Position numbers and translations under genes: made by a program. From assembly GCF_003669015.1 (NCBI RefSeq), contig NZ_CP033069.1:933001-997000 (forward strand): a DNA stretch of 64,000 bases, read 5' to 3'. This DNA is from Acidovorax sp. 1608163. Lineage in GTDB: Bacteria; Pseudomonadota; Gammaproteobacteria; Burkholderiales; Burkholderiaceae_C. Under the pieces are notes generated by a model. The model was not told the DNA's origin and ran no database searches. It saw only the letters and a list, made by a program, of their open reading frames with translations. This document shows, in pieces, positions 26,087 through 35,100 of this stretch (position 1 is its first letter; every line of letters starts with the position of its first letter).

Positions 26087-26836
26087 ATGCTCAAAACCAA
26101 AGTGGGACTTGTGACCGGGGCTTCTTCAGGCATTGGCCGCGCCATTGCACTGCAGTGGGCGCGCGAGGGCGCCAAGGTGGTGGTGTCCGATGTGAACACC
26201 GCTGCGGGCGAGGAGACTGCGGCGCTGGTGCGCGCCCAAGGGGGCGATGCGCTGTTTGTGGCCGCCGATGTGGGCAGCGCCGCTGACAGCGAAGCCCTGG
26301 TGCAGCGCACCGTGGCGCACTATGGGCGGCTGGACCTGGCCTGCAACAACGCCGGTATTGGCGGCCCGCAGGCCCTCACGGCCGACTACCCCCTGGACGG
26401 CTGGGCGCAAGTCATCAACATCAACCTCTCGGGCGTGTTCTACGGCATGAAGTACCAGATCGCGGCCATGCTGCAGAGCGGGGGCGGCGCCATCGTCAAC
26501 ATGGCGTCCATTCTGGGTGCTGTGGGGTTTGCCACGGCACCGGCCTACACGGCCGCCAAGCACGGGGTGGTGGGCTTGACCCAGGCCGCCGCGCTGGAGT
26601 ACAGCGCCCAGGGCGTGCGCATCAATGCCGTGGGCCCGGCCTTTATCCACACCCCCATGATCAGCGGGCTGGAGGCCAACGCCGCCGTGCAGGCCATGCT
26701 CGTGGCCTCGCACCCCATCGGCAGGCTGGGCCAGCCCGAGGAGGTGGCCGAGTTGGTGACCTGGCTGGCGTCGGACAAAGCCTCGTTCGTTACAGGGGCG
26801 TATTACCCCGTCGATGGCGGCTATCTGGCGCGGTGA
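26087..26836 (+). CDS. SDR-family oxidoreductase
   Basis: Classical short-chain dehydrogenase of 249 residues. Cofactor motif VTGASSGIGRAIA, NNAGIGG after beta-4, catalytic Ser in MASILG, YTAAKHGVVG for the Tyr-Lys pair, and the closing SFVTGAYYPVDGGYLAR. D39 in VVVSDVN suggests NAD rather than NADP preference. The substrate is not predictable. The ATG at 26087 has GGGAG six bases upstream. It is divergent from gspF and convergent with the LLM oxidoreductase. Confidence 0.92.
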   Translation: MLKTKVGLVTGASSGIGRAIALQWAREGAKVVVSDVNTAAGEETAALVRAQGGDALFVAADVGSAADSEALVQRTVAHYGRLDLACNNAGIGGPQALTADYPLDGWAQVININLSGVFYGMKYQIAAMLQSGGGAIVNMASILGAVGFATAPAYTAAKHGVVGLTQAAALEYSAQGVRINAVGPAFIHTPMISGLEANAAVQAMLVASHPIGRLGQPEEVAELVTWLASDKASFVTGAYYPVDGGYLAR

Positions 26837-26858
26837 TGCGTGCAGAGGGCCCCTAGGC

Positions 26859-27902
26859 TCAGGCCAGTGCGGTGGGCTCGCTCGCCATATCGGCGAGTGC
26901 CTGCGCGGCAATGTCCAGCGAACGCAAGCGCAGTGCCGGGTCGTACACATCGCACACCAGGATCAGCTCGTCGGCCCCTGTGTCCTGCACCAGCCGGGCC
27001 AAGCCCTCGCGCACGGTGTCGGGCCCGCCGATCACGGCGGCCGCCAGAAAGTCGCCAATCGCCGCACGCTCTTGCGGCTGCAGCCTGGCCGCAAATCCCT
27101 CGATGGGGGGCTGCAGGCTGATGCGGCTACCCGTCAGGATGCCCAGCACGCGCTGGTAGGTGCTGCTGGCCAGGTACTCGGCCTCGTCGTCGGTGGGGGC
27201 CGCAATCAACGGCACGCCAATCGCCACATGGGGCTTGGGCCAGGCGGCCGACGGGCGGTACAGGTTGCGGTACAGGTCAATCGCCTGGTGCAAAAAGCGC
27301 GGCGCAAAGTGCGATGCAAAGGCATACGGCAAACCCCGCTCGGCCGCCAGCTGGGCAGAGAACAGGCTGGAGCCCAGCAGCCAGATGGGCACATTGGTGC
27401 CCGCCCCGGGCGTGGCCACCAGCCGCTGGCCGGGTTCGGCCGGGCCCAGCAGGCGCTGCAGTTCGGCCACGTCTTGCGGAAAGTCGTCGGCCGTCTCTAC
27501 CCGGCTGCGGCGCAGGGCGCGCATGGTGGTGGGGTCGGTGCCAGGGGCGCGGCCCAGGCCCAGGTCGATGCGGCCGGGGTACAGCTCGGCCAGCGTGCCA
27601 AAGGCCTCGGCCACCACCAAGGGGGCGTGGTTGGGCAGCATCACCCCGCCCGAACCCACGCGGATGCGCGAGGTGCCCCCCGCAATGTGCCCCACCAGCA
27701 CGGCCGTGGCCGAGCTGGCAATGCCCGCCATGTTGTGGTGCTCTGCCAGCCAGTAGCGGGTAAAGCCCAGCGTCTCGGCATGCTGGGCGGTGCGCAGCGC
27801 AATCTTCAGGGCCTCTGCCACCGTGCCGCCTTCGCGCACGGCGACCAGATCAAGCATCGAAAGGGCGGGGCGGCGCAGAGTGGGGGCAAGTGCAGTGGTC
27901 AT
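26859..27902 (-). CDS. LLM-class flavin-dependent oxidoreductase
   Basis: Luciferase-like monooxygenase family protein of 347 residues. The N-terminal half shows [20 protein letters not shown] with [20 protein letters not shown], then [40 protein letters not shown] and PGT, the typical barrel motifs of the MsnO8-like subgroup that uses FMN. Substrate is unknown. Single leftward gene, convergent with the SDR (22 bases apart). The start at 27902 places the conserved [12 protein letters not shown] region near residue 14. Confidence 0.92.
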   Translation of the reverse strand: MTTALAPTLRRPALSMLDLVAVREGGTVAEALKIALRTAQHAETLGFTRYWLAEHHNMAGIASSATAVLVGHIAGGTSRIRVGSGGVMLPNHAPLVVAEAFGTLAELYPGRIDLGLGRAPGTDPTTMRALRRSRVETADDFPQDVAELQRLLGPAEPGQRLVATPGAGTNVPIWLLGSSLFSAQLAAERGLPYAFASHFAPRFLHQAIDLYRNLYRPSAAWPKPHVAIGVPLIAAPTDDEAEYLASSTYQRVLGILTGSRISLQPPIEGFAARLQPQERAAIGDFLAAAVIGGPDTVREGLARLVQDTGADELILVCDVYDPALRLRSLDIAAQALADMASEPTALA

Positions 27903-28102
27903 GCCTTCATTGTCTGCTGCTGCCAGCGTGGCTGCTGGGCGCGGGCGCTAGCCGCTGTCCGCAGCGGGGTTGCTGCGGCACGGGGCGAACGGGAGTGCAT
28001 TTTTTTGATAGCCAAAACACAGGTTGCGATACAAAATGTTTCACGGAGGTGTATTTGCCATTCGCGGTGTACCTCTCTCCCGTTCATCAACCAAGGCAAA
28101 GC

Positions 28103-28588
28103 ATGGGCTTTTTCAGCCGTTTTTTCAAAATCCGCGAGCAAGACCCAGACAGTGCAGAGACCACCTGGGCCTTGGAGGACAACGGCAGCGAGCTGGTGCT
28201 GGACCCCGAGTACGCCGCCACCCTGATGACCGAGCTGGACCTGGACGCCGCCATCACCAGCCATGAGGCCTGGCGCATGCAACTGGACGACCTGGTGCAC
28301 GGCCGCTCCCCCGAAGTCCCGCAGATTGACCCCACCTGCCAGGCCGACCGCTGCGATCTGGGACGCTGGCTGGGCGGCACCGGGCGTCTGCGGCTGGGCC
28401 ACTACCCGGCGTTTGACATGCTGGTGGCCCGCCACCAGTACTTTCACCAGCAAGCCGCCGCTGCGATCGACCTGGCCCAGGCTGGCGACGGGACCAAGGC
28501 GCAGCACTTGTTCAACACCAGTTGCCGCCATGCATCCAACCAGGTGCTGTTGCTGCTCAAAGAACTCAAGCGCGGCCTGGGACGCTGA
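28103..28588 (+). CDS. CZB-domain (chemoreceptor zinc-binding) protein
   Basis: Protein of 161 residues. The first ~55 residues are a short lead (MGFFSRFFKIREQ) with acidic linker. The remainder is a CZB domain with the expected zinc ligands: H in AITSHEAWRMQLDDL, C in QADRCDLGRWLGGTG, and two His in LVARHQYFHQQ. CZB domains sense zinc or hypochlorite in chemoreceptors and in stand-alone cytoplasmic forms such as this one. The ATG at 28103 is chosen as the domain-proximal start; a longer frame extends upstream but is not domain-like. A hairpin terminator follows. Confidence 0.87.
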   Translation: MGFFSRFFKIREQDPDSAETTWALEDNGSELVLDPEYAATLMTELDLDAAITSHEAWRMQLDDLVHGRSPEVPQIDPTCQADRCDLGRWLGGTGRLRLGHYPAFDMLVARHQYFHQQAAAAIDLAQAGDGTKAQHLFNTSCRHASNQVLLLLKELKRGLGR

Positions 28589-28604
28589 ACCGCCAGGGGC
28601 ATTG

Positions 28605-28646
28605 CCTGCCAGGGCTGGGCGGTAGCCCGGCAGGTTGCTGTTTTTT
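28605..28646 (+). terminator. Rho-independent terminator after the CZB gene
   Basis: Stem cctgcc-a-gggct / agccc-ggcagg followed by ttgctgtttttt, starting 16 bases after the stop. Confidence 0.75.
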
Positions 28647-28656
28647 GCTCATTTAT

Positions 28657-28693
28657 TGATAGCTGCCTGCGCTTCATTGGTGGGCGCTAGGGC
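28657..28693. repeat. Dispersed palindrome, degenerate copy
   Basis: ttgatagctgcctgcgcttc..gggcgctagggc in the 435-base gap between the CZB gene and the membrane protein gene. Apart from this and the terminator, I see nothing recognisable in 28694-29023. Confidence 0.6.
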
Positions 28694-29023
28694 TTATTTA
28701 GCAATGGAACCCTGTAGCGTTGCAGGGGCCGATGCGCTCAACGGGTTCTGAAACCCTCGCGCCGCATCCTCGCGCAAGCCATTGCAGGCGGGGTCAAACG
28801 CTCTTTGAACGGGTTCTTACATTTGCAGACACACGGCTCCCCGGAAACAGGGTGCCGTATGGCTATATTTCGGCGCACTTGCTTCGGTTGGTCGGTGCGC
28901 TCGGAGCCATCTTCACGGCGCGCCCCGCGCTGACCGCGGCCTGCCAGCAGCACCTCCTGCTGCGTGCCGCAAACTCTGAGCCGGCGCTCAGTGGTCGGTG
29001 CCAATCCACTCCCTGTGAACCCC

Positions 29024-29572
29024 ATGACTCTTCTGCAAAAAGTATTCGGCATCGATTTCAACCCCGCCGATGGGGGTGCCTACTTGTTTCGGCACCTTGG
29101 CATGCCTGGTGGAAAAGCCATAGTGGATGGCTCCCAAAAAGCGGTGCTGGAAGCCCATATCCGCAAAGCCTCGACCCTGACGGTGTGGCTGCTTGTGGTG
29201 AGCTTTATGTTGCTGGTGCTGGGCAAGCTGGCAGACAACGGGTGGCTGCTTTTGCCGCCGGTTTTGCTTTTGTTTGCGCTGATTGCCTGGCACTTTCGGT
29301 CGGTTCAGCGCATCGCGTTGTCGGCCCATGCGGGCGCTACTCTAGCGCCTGTCAGCACTCCAAAACCCACCGATGCCCAGGTCGTAGCTGCGCGCAAGGT
29401 GATGTTGGGCTTTGCTCTTGTTTGTGTGGCCCTGTCTGCATTGGGGGCCAGTGCAGCCCTGCTGTCACAGCGCAGCTTTTACGTGGTGGCGGGCTCGGTG
29501 GGGTGCGGGCTGTCTCTGCTGCTGGCCCTTGTGTTTGCGTGGGCGTGGATGAACGCCCGGCCCTCTGCCTGA
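29024..29572 (+). CDS. Hypothetical four-helix membrane protein
   Basis: Unrecognised protein of 182 residues. After a soluble N-terminus (MTLLQKVFGIDFNPADGGAY) there are two close hydrophobic helices (VWLLVVSFMLLVLGKLA and WLLLPPVLLLFALIAWHF), a short loop, and two more (VMLGFALVCVALSALGASAA and FYVVAGSVGCGLSLLLALVF). It lies alone, convergent with ruvC. ATG 29024 is chosen; a longer in-frame start at 28964 exists. Function cannot be inferred. Confidence 0.7.
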   Translation: MTLLQKVFGIDFNPADGGAYLFRHLGMPGGKAIVDGSQKAVLEAHIRKASTLTVWLLVVSFMLLVLGKLADNGWLLLPPVLLLFALIAWHFRSVQRIALSAHAGATLAPVSTPKPTDAQVVAARKVMLGFALVCVALSALGASAALLSQRSFYVVAGSVGCGLSLLLALVFAWAWMNARPSA

Positions 29573-29680
29573 CATTGGGTCGCCGTGGTTTGCGGCGGCC
29601 CGGGCTGTTGGCTGCCGACGCGCATTGCGGCCTCTGTCGGTGTCATCACGGCCCAGTCGGGCCAACGTTTGAGCGGAGCC

Positions 29681-30229
29681 TTAGTAACTCCGCCCGCCCT
29701 TGTACATCGCGTGCTGGCGCCGGTTCAGCGTAGCGGCTTCGCCCAGGCGGCCCATGGCGGCGCCTGCGTGGGCGTGGGTGATGGCCATGCCCAGGCCGTC
29801 GGCCGCGTCGGTGCCGGGCAGGCCGGGCAGGCTCAGCAGACGCCGCACCATCTCCTGCACCTGGCTTTTGGCCGCGCGGCCATGGCCCACCACGGCTTTT
29901 TTCATCTGCAGCGCGGTGTATTCGGCCACGGGCAAGTTGCTGGCCACCAGGGCCGTGATGGCCGCGCCCCGCGCCTGGCCGAGCAGCAGGGTGGACTGTG
30001 GGTTGACGTTGACGAACACGATTTCGACCGAGGCCACATCGGGCTCGTAGCGGGCGGCCACCTCGGTAATGCCGTCAAACAGAATCTTGAGCCGCCCAGG
30101 CAAGTCGCCCAGCGCCAAGGTGGTGGTGCGGATGGTGCCGCTGGCCACATAGCTGAGCTTGTGGCCATCCATGTCCACCACGCCAAAGCCGGTGGTCTGC
30201 AGGCCGGGGTCAATCCCTAAGATGCGCAT
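29681..30229 (-). CDS. ruvC: Crossover junction endodeoxyribonuclease RuvC
   Basis: Holliday-junction resolvase of 182 residues that acts with RuvAB. The catalytic acidic residues sit in [17 protein letters not shown] (D7), ASVEIVFVN (E), and [17 protein letters not shown] (the C-terminal D pair). [20 protein letters not shown] is the usual conserved helix. Length is typical. The ruvA and ruvB genes are not adjacent. A palindromic repeat lies between it and the upstream CdsA-like gene. Confidence 0.95.
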   Translation of the reverse strand: MRILGIDPGLQTTGFGVVDMDGHKLSYVASGTIRTTTLALGDLPGRLKILFDGITEVAARYEPDVASVEIVFVNVNPQSTLLLGQARGAAITALVASNLPVAEYTALQMKKAVVGHGRAAKSQVQEMVRRLLSLPGLPGTDAADGLGMAITHAHAGAAMGRLGEAATLNRRQHAMYKGGRSY

Positions 30230-30241
30230 TTGCTATTGAAT

Positions 30242-30286
30242 TTGTAGCTGCTAGCGCTTATTCAATAAGCGCTAGAGGCCAATTTT
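30242..30286. repeat. Dispersed palindrome, copy 6
   Basis: gtagctgctagcgcttattc-aataagcgctagaggcc, with perfect core arms tagcgcttatt/aataagcgcta. Fills the 59-base gap between the CdsA-like gene and ruvC. Confidence 0.8.
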
Positions 30287-30288
30287 GT

Positions 30289-31281
30289 TTAAAGCCCGAA
30301 GTACCAGCGTGCCGAGTGGAAGAACACGGGGGCGGCAAAGCACAGCGAGTCCACCCGGTCCAGCAGCCCCCCCGCGCCGGTGACCGACATGCCCTGCATG
30401 CCCCAACTGGTCACGCCCCGGTCGCGTTTGAGCGCCTTCATCACCAAATGCCCCAGGCTGCCAGCAAAGCACGCCAGCAGCGCCATGCCCAGCGCCTGCC
30501 CAGGCTTAAATGGCGTGATGAACGACAGCAGCCCGCCCGCCAGCCCGCCAGCGGCCACACCGGCCAGCCAGCTCGCCCACTGAAAGCTCTGGCTTACCTG
30601 TGGCGCCACCGGCTTGTGCGGAAAGCGCCGACCCAGCAGATGCTGCACCAGCATGCAGGTTTGCACCACAAACACCAGGAAGAAAACGAGGAAGGCACCC
30701 TTTTCGCGGTAGCCAGGAAAGTCCAAAAGCAGCAGCGCTGGCACATGGCTCATGCCATACACGCAGACCATGATGCCCCACTGCAGCTTGGCGTTGCGCT
30801 CCAGAAAACGCTCAGGGTCGTTGGCCAGCGCGCTCACCACTGGCAGCGCCAAAAACACGTACACCGGGATGAACACCGTGAACAGGTCAAACATCTTGCT
30901 GCCCACAATGGTGAACTGCAGCGGTAGCACCACAAAGAACGCCAGCACCAGGCTGCGGTGGTCGCCACGCCGCGTGGGCGAGAGCGTGATGAACTCGCGC
31001 AGCGCGAAGAACCCCACGATGGCAAACAGCACCGTGGCCACCGTATCGCCCAGCGCCCAGCCAATCCAGAACACCGTTGCCATCATCCACGAGGTTTTGA
31101 TCAGGCCCCAGAAGCGCTTGGCTTCCTGCATGCGCGCATCGGCCAACGGGTCGTCACTGGCGTGCTCGCGCAGCGTTCTGGCAAAGCCCCACAGAGTGGC
31201 CAGCGAGAGCACGCCAAACATGACGATGAACAAGGCACCGATCTGCTGCGAGGGGGTGAGGTTGCGCAAAAAACTATTCAT
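30289..31281 (-). CDS. CdsA-like phosphatidate cytidylyltransferase family protein
   Basis: Integral membrane protein of 330 residues with about eight hydrophobic segments, related to CdsA, which makes CDP-diacylglycerol. The C-terminal signature is recognisable but altered: GSLGHLVMKALKRDRGVTSW then GAGGLLDRVDSL. Canonical CdsA has GD, KD and GHGG where this has GH, TS and GAGG, so some metal or substrate residues are replaced and activity may differ. It is encoded 4 bases after the acyltransferase gene on the same strand. Such CdsA-like/acyltransferase pairs are known as accessory phospholipid genes; the main cdsA is not in this window. Confidence 0.85.
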   Translation of the reverse strand: MNSFLRNLTPSQQIGALFIVMFGVLSLATLWGFARTLREHASDDPLADARMQEAKRFWGLIKTSWMMATVFWIGWALGDTVATVLFAIVGFFALREFITLSPTRRGDHRSLVLAFFVVLPLQFTIVGSKMFDLFTVFIPVYVFLALPVVSALANDPERFLERNAKLQWGIMVCVYGMSHVPALLLLDFPGYREKGAFLVFFLVFVVQTCMLVQHLLGRRFPHKPVAPQVSQSFQWASWLAGVAAGGLAGGLLSFITPFKPGQALGMALLACFAGSLGHLVMKALKRDRGVTSWGMQGMSVTGAGGLLDRVDSLCFAAPVFFHSARWYFGL

Positions 31282-31285
31282 TGGG

Positions 31286-32098
31286 TCACACCTCGCGCAG
31301 GGCCATCACCGCGCGGCGGGCGCGGTCGAGAAACGGGCGGCGCTCTTCGCCAGACTCCAGCGCAATCGGTGCGCCAAACGTCACCGAGCACAGGATGGGC
31401 ACAGGCACTACCTCGCCCTTGGGCATCACCCGCTGCACGTTGTTGATCCATGCAGGCACCAGCACCACGTTCGGGAACATCTGCGCCAGCTTGAACAGGC
31501 CGGACTTGAACGGCTGGGGCTCATCGCCATGACCGCGCGTGCCTTCCGGGAAGATCACGATCGAATCCCCACTCTCCAGCGCGCGCACCAGCGGGGCGAG
31601 CGGGTCGCCCTCGGGCAGCGCGGCGCGCAATTCCTCGGGGCTTGGCTCACGGGGCGGCGCATCGGGCGCCGGGTCGGGGCCGCCAGCGGCGGCTGTCTCT
31701 GCCTCGGTGCTGGCCGGTGGCACGGCCAACGCTGCAGTGGCCTGCGCGGCATCGGCCACAGCGGGGGCCGCAGGGGCGGCTGAAGACGCGGCGGCTGCGC
31801 CGGGCGTGCGTGCCGGGCTGGCTTGCCGGTCCACATACACCGCGTTGAACACCGCCGTGGTGATCCACTGCTTGAACGGCGTCTTGGTCCAATAGTCCTT
31901 GGCCGCAATCGGGCGGGTAATGCTGCGCAACTCCTCCGGCAGCGCCGCCCAGATCAGCACCATGTCGGCATGGCTTTGGTGGTTGGCAAAGTAGATGCGC
32001 TGCTCCGCCTTGGGCGGGCACCCGTACCAACGCGCCTGGGACCCGGTGAGGAAACGCACCACGCCCAGCAAAAGGAAACTCATTAACTTGGCAAGCAT
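31286..32098 (-). CDS. 1-acylglycerol-3-phosphate acyltransferase family protein with low-complexity insert
   Basis: PlsC-like protein of 270 residues. Catalytic motif NHQSHAD lies at 39-45, DRQ at 90-92 marks the next block, and the glycerol-phosphate motif VIFPEGTRG at 181-189. Between them residues ~93-155 are an Ala/Pro/Thr-rich stretch that ordinary acyltransferases do not have; it interrupts the domain rather than extending an end. Start ATG 32098 (MLAKLMSFLLLGVVRF, a membrane anchor) is preferred to an upstream ATG. Co-transcribed with the CdsA-like gene. Confidence 0.87.
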   Translation of the reverse strand: MLAKLMSFLLLGVVRFLTGSQARWYGCPPKAEQRIYFANHQSHADMVLIWAALPEELRSITRPIAAKDYWTKTPFKQWITTAVFNAVYVDRQASPARTPGAAAASSAAPAAPAVADAAQATAALAVPPASTEAETAAAGGPDPAPDAPPREPSPEELRAALPEGDPLAPLVRALESGDSIVIFPEGTRGHGDEPQPFKSGLFKLAQMFPNVVLVPAWINNVQRVMPKGEVVPVPILCSVTFGAPIALESGEERRPFLDRARRAVMALREV

Positions 32099-32245
32099 GG
32101 CGGGGATGATACGGGGGTGCAGGCCAGCGACGCGGCGATGGCTGTGGGCAGTTCGCATTGCCAGGGATCTTCCTGGCATCTCACTTGTTCTGTGCCAAAT
32201 CAACCGATGCTTCTGCTTGCTGTCGCAACCGGCTCAGCGGGCTAT

Positions 32246-32634
32246 TCAAAGCACGTCGATTCTGACCAGGTTGTGGTTTACAGGCCCCTGGGGTTGCGTG
32301 ATGCAGACGCCAGGGTACCTATTGATGTTTTGCAAGAGTTTAGGGTTCATTGGCTCGGTGTAAAACACCGCTTTCACGTAGACCAATTCATCAGGTTTGA
32401 TCACCGTTTCCAGCAGATGGGCCATGTGCGCCCTCATGTGATCTTCCGTGCTGTGCGGGGTGAACTCAACGGAGCCATCCATGCGAAATATGACCAGATT
32501 GATCTTGAACTGGAACCCATCAATCTGTTTCGATGGGAGGCTCCCTACCCAGCATCCATCTATGTGCGGGTTCTCGCTGATCGCGTCGCGAAATAGGGTA
32601 CGCGCCGTGGCACAAAGTGGTTCTAGTGGCTCGT
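32246..32634 (-). pseudogene. Downstream fragment of IS-interrupted gene
   Basis: Open frame of about 129 codons that runs up to the left end of the IS without a native start; the only start-like codon (GTG 32644) lies inside the IS terminal repeat. Reading includes EPLEPLCATARTLFRDAISE, PHIDGCWVGSLPSKQIDGFQ and ending HNLVRIDVL. No family recognised. Deleting 32635-33862 joins this frame to the M48 peptidase frame, so it is probably the C-terminal part of that gene. GC and codon use are lower than in neighbours. An alternative is an unrelated small gene that lost its start to the insertion. Confidence 0.6.
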
Positions 32635-32663
32635 TGGACTTCACCCGGTTTCGTAGACATATT

Positions 32664-33524
32664 TCAACTTCCGTTTCGAAGTTGTTCGAATGCCAGCGGA
32701 CTCAGTTGGTCTAGGTGACTGTGCCGACGGATTCGATTGTAAAAACCTTCGATGTAGTCAAACACATCTGACTTGGCGTCTTGCCTGGTGGCATAGATAT
32801 GGCGTTTGATTCTCTCCTTCTTCAAGCTGCTGAAGAAGGACTCTGCTACCGCGTTGTCCCAACAGTTTCCACGTCGGCTCATGCTTGGCACCAATTGGTT
32901 GTCCTTGCACCAGCGGGCGAAGTCGTCACTGCCAAACTGACTTCCTTGGTCGGAATGGATCATCACTGGACCCGTTGGGCGCCTGCGCCACACTGCCATC
33001 GTGAGCGCATCCAACACCAACTCTGTAGCCATGCTGGAGTTCATCGCCCAGCCGACCACCATGCGCGAGTACAGGTCAATTACGGCCGTTAGGTACAACC
33101 AGCCCTCATGGGTTCGGATATAGGTAATGTCGGTGACCCACACTTGGTTCGGTAGCGTGACCGTGAACTCACGTTGCAACCGGTTCGGTGCGGCAGTCGC
33201 AGGAAGACCGACTCGGTAGCGTGGCCGCTTGTAACCACGCACTGAGCGCAGTTGGGCCTGGCGCATCAGGCGTGCTACACGTTTTTGACCGCACGCCATA
33301 CCGTCCTCTCGCAAGTCCCGCAGGATGCGTGGGCTTCCATAAATCCCGTGGCTGTCGTCAAAGGATTGCCGAATGCTTGCCAGCAAGACATCGTCGGCTA
33401 AGGCGCGTTTGGACTTTGGATTGGCCTTCCAAGCGTAATAGCCACTGCGCTGTACGCGCAGAACGCGGCACATGCTGCTGAGCCGGAACTGGCCTTTATG
33501 TTCGGCCATGAATGCGTACTTCAC
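32664..33524 (-). CDS. IS3-family transposase OrfB (DDE integrase domain)
   Basis: Catalytic transposase part of 286 residues. The integrase core shows the DDE triad contexts WVTDITY, HSDQGSQFGS and NAVAESFFSSLKKE, preceded by the HTH_21-like DDSHGIYGSPRILRDLRE and RVARLMRQAQLRS. It overlaps orfA by four bases and is probably made mainly as an OrfAB fusion by programmed -1 frameshifting. No truncation is seen. Confidence 0.94.
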   Translation of the reverse strand: MKYAFMAEHKGQFRLSSMCRVLRVQRSGYYAWKANPKSKRALADDVLLASIRQSFDDSHGIYGSPRILRDLREDGMACGQKRVARLMRQAQLRSVRGYKRPRYRVGLPATAAPNRLQREFTVTLPNQVWVTDITYIRTHEGWLYLTAVIDLYSRMVVGWAMNSSMATELVLDALTMAVWRRRPTGPVMIHSDQGSQFGSDDFARWCKDNQLVPSMSRRGNCWDNAVAESFFSSLKKERIKRHIYATRQDAKSDVFDYIEGFYNRIRRHSHLDQLSPLAFEQLRNGS

Positions 33525-33802
33525 CCGGACAGCTTGGCAAAGTACGTTGCGGCCTTTTTTAGGATGTCGCGCTCCTCATTGGCCCTTTTGAGCTCCGCTT
33601 TGAGCCGGGATACCTCGGCCTTGAGCTGGCTTGTCTCTGCCCCCCCTGCGCTCGATTGCTCTTTGGCAAGCCGCACCCACAGGTACAGGCTTTTGTCCGA
33701 CATGCCCAATCGCTTGGCTACATCCACTACCCCATGACCACGCTCGGTCACCTGTTTGACGGCTTCTGCCTTGAACTCAGCCGGGTATCGCACTCTCTTC
33801 AT
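33521..33802 (-). CDS. IS3-family transposase OrfA (HTH)
   Basis: DNA-binding part of 93 residues: helix-turn-helix RYPAEFKAEAVKQVTERGHG with VVDVAKRLGMSDKSLYLWVR, then a leucine-zipper-like coiled coil (LKAEVSRLKAELKRANEERD). In IS3 elements OrfA binds the ends and regulates transposition. Confidence 0.93.
   Translation of the reverse strand: MKRVRYPAEFKAEAVKQVTERGHGVVDVAKRLGMSDKSLYLWVRLAKEQSSAGGAETSQLKAEVSRLKAELKRANEERDILKKAATYFAKLSG
33554..33560 (-). other. Slippery sequence for programmed -1 frameshift (orfA-orfB)
   Basis: AAAAAAG on the coding strand within orfA. orfB is in the -1 frame and stays open across this site. Confidence 0.75.
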
Positions 33803-33862
33803 TTCTCACTCTCCAGTTCAATTTCGACCTTGATAGGTGTCTATTGAACCGGGTGAAGTCCA

Positions 33863-34934
33863 GCCAGCGCATGCGGTAGTGATCGAAGCACCACGAATGC
33901 TGGTGTTTATTGATCCATGACGTTTGGTAGTCGCGAAAGATGGACGCCCAGCTATCCGGGAAGGCTTCTACGCCAGCGCAGACGCTATTCCACTGCGGTG
34001 GCTCTATCGCGACGCAGAGGTGGTCGGCCCGCTGCTGGAGGCGCGGGTGGGTGTCGTACAGGCTCAGTGGGCGTGTTTTGGCGGTTGTCAGCGTGGATGC
34101 AAAGGACTCCTCTGCATAAAACTGCACCTTCGTGAGAATCATCTCAAGAATGTTTTGGGGTGGAGTGTCGGACTGCAGCTTCCATTGCACCCAATCTTTT
34201 TGCATTGCATGGTGCTGGATGTGCTCGTGCAGTTCCATCTTCACCAGAGCATCGATCAAGCACTTGGCCAGGCCGGCGCGTTTGGCGCAGTCGTCGGCTT
34301 CGTATTCGCATTGGTGCGACCATGCTGAGGACTGGCGCAGGAAAGCAGGAATGAACCTTCGGGCTGCGAGCTTTTGCAGCGACTGAATAAATCCGTCCTG
34401 TTCTGATCTGCGGCTCAGCAGAAAAATGCTCCACTTGTATCGGACCCGGTAAATCCATTGGCCCACCCGGTTGTGCTGACGAGAGAAGTGCCCCAGTTCA
34501 TGGGCCACAACGGACTTGACTTCGTCGCTGCTCAGGTACTGCAGCAGTGGCAGCCCTATGCGCAGCGTTTTCCGTGCCCCGAACCCCAAAAAGCCGGGTG
34601 ATACATAGGCCGATGCGTTCAATTCTTCGGTCAAAACGATGTGGTGGATCTTGCATTGGCCCACTGTCTTCGAAAGCTCAGTGACCCAGCGGTGAAGCAC
34701 ACTCCCTGGTGCTACGGCGATGGCATCGCGGTCATCAATGGGGTCTGGCCGATTGGCCCACAGCACGACCAAGAACAGCGTTGCTCCCGCCAGTGGCGCT
34801 GGCTTGGGCGAGTAAAAGACGGCGCAAAGCCAGGTGATCACCGCAGCAGGAACTAGTGCCAAGATGTAGTAAATGCTCTCTACAAAAATGCACAAAACCA
34901 AAAGTCTGAATTTTTGAAATATTGAAAACTGCAT
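33863..34934 (-). pseudogene. M48-family metallopeptidase, 3' end interrupted by IS
   Basis: Membrane-anchored zinc protease. Two hydrophobic segments at the N-terminus (LLVLCIFVESIYYILALVPA and ATLFLVVLW) precede the M48 domain with HELGH at 145-149 and the third ligand region CEYEADDCA at 209-216. YDTHPRLQQRADHL is the usual later motif. Native sequence ends around MRW; the frame then enters the IS and stops at 33777 after an extra ~28 residues. The 3' remainder lies at 32246-32634. ATG 34934 is preferred to much longer upstream starts. Lower GC than the surroundings suggests acquisition by transfer. Confidence 0.82.
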
Positions 34935-35100
34935 AGCGTTTCTGAGGGGTGCCGGTGGGCATGCCGAATGGGCTGTGCTGACTGGTGAGGATTGGAGCAG
35001 ACCGCTGCGACTGGGCGGCTCGGCGCTTTCACAGATCGTGAGCAGATTGGGCGCTGTGAAACTGTGGATTTTGGGGCGTTCCGCACGGCTCGGGCGGTGC

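Larger units (their letters stand above)
32635..33862 (-). mobile_element. IS3-family insertion sequence, ~1228 bp
   Basis: Bounded by imperfect terminal inverted repeats starting tggacttcacccggtt on both ends (left: ..tcgtagaca, right: ..caatagaca). It carries overlapping orfA and orfB with a slippery A6G motif. No clear target duplication: left flank ends cgt, right flank begins gcc. Both transposase frames look intact. Confidence 0.88.

Noticed and set aside
28720..29733. 337-codon plus frame across the CZB-membrane protein gap
   Set aside because: No start signal or recognisable domain, and it overlaps the better-supported 29024 gene in another frame.
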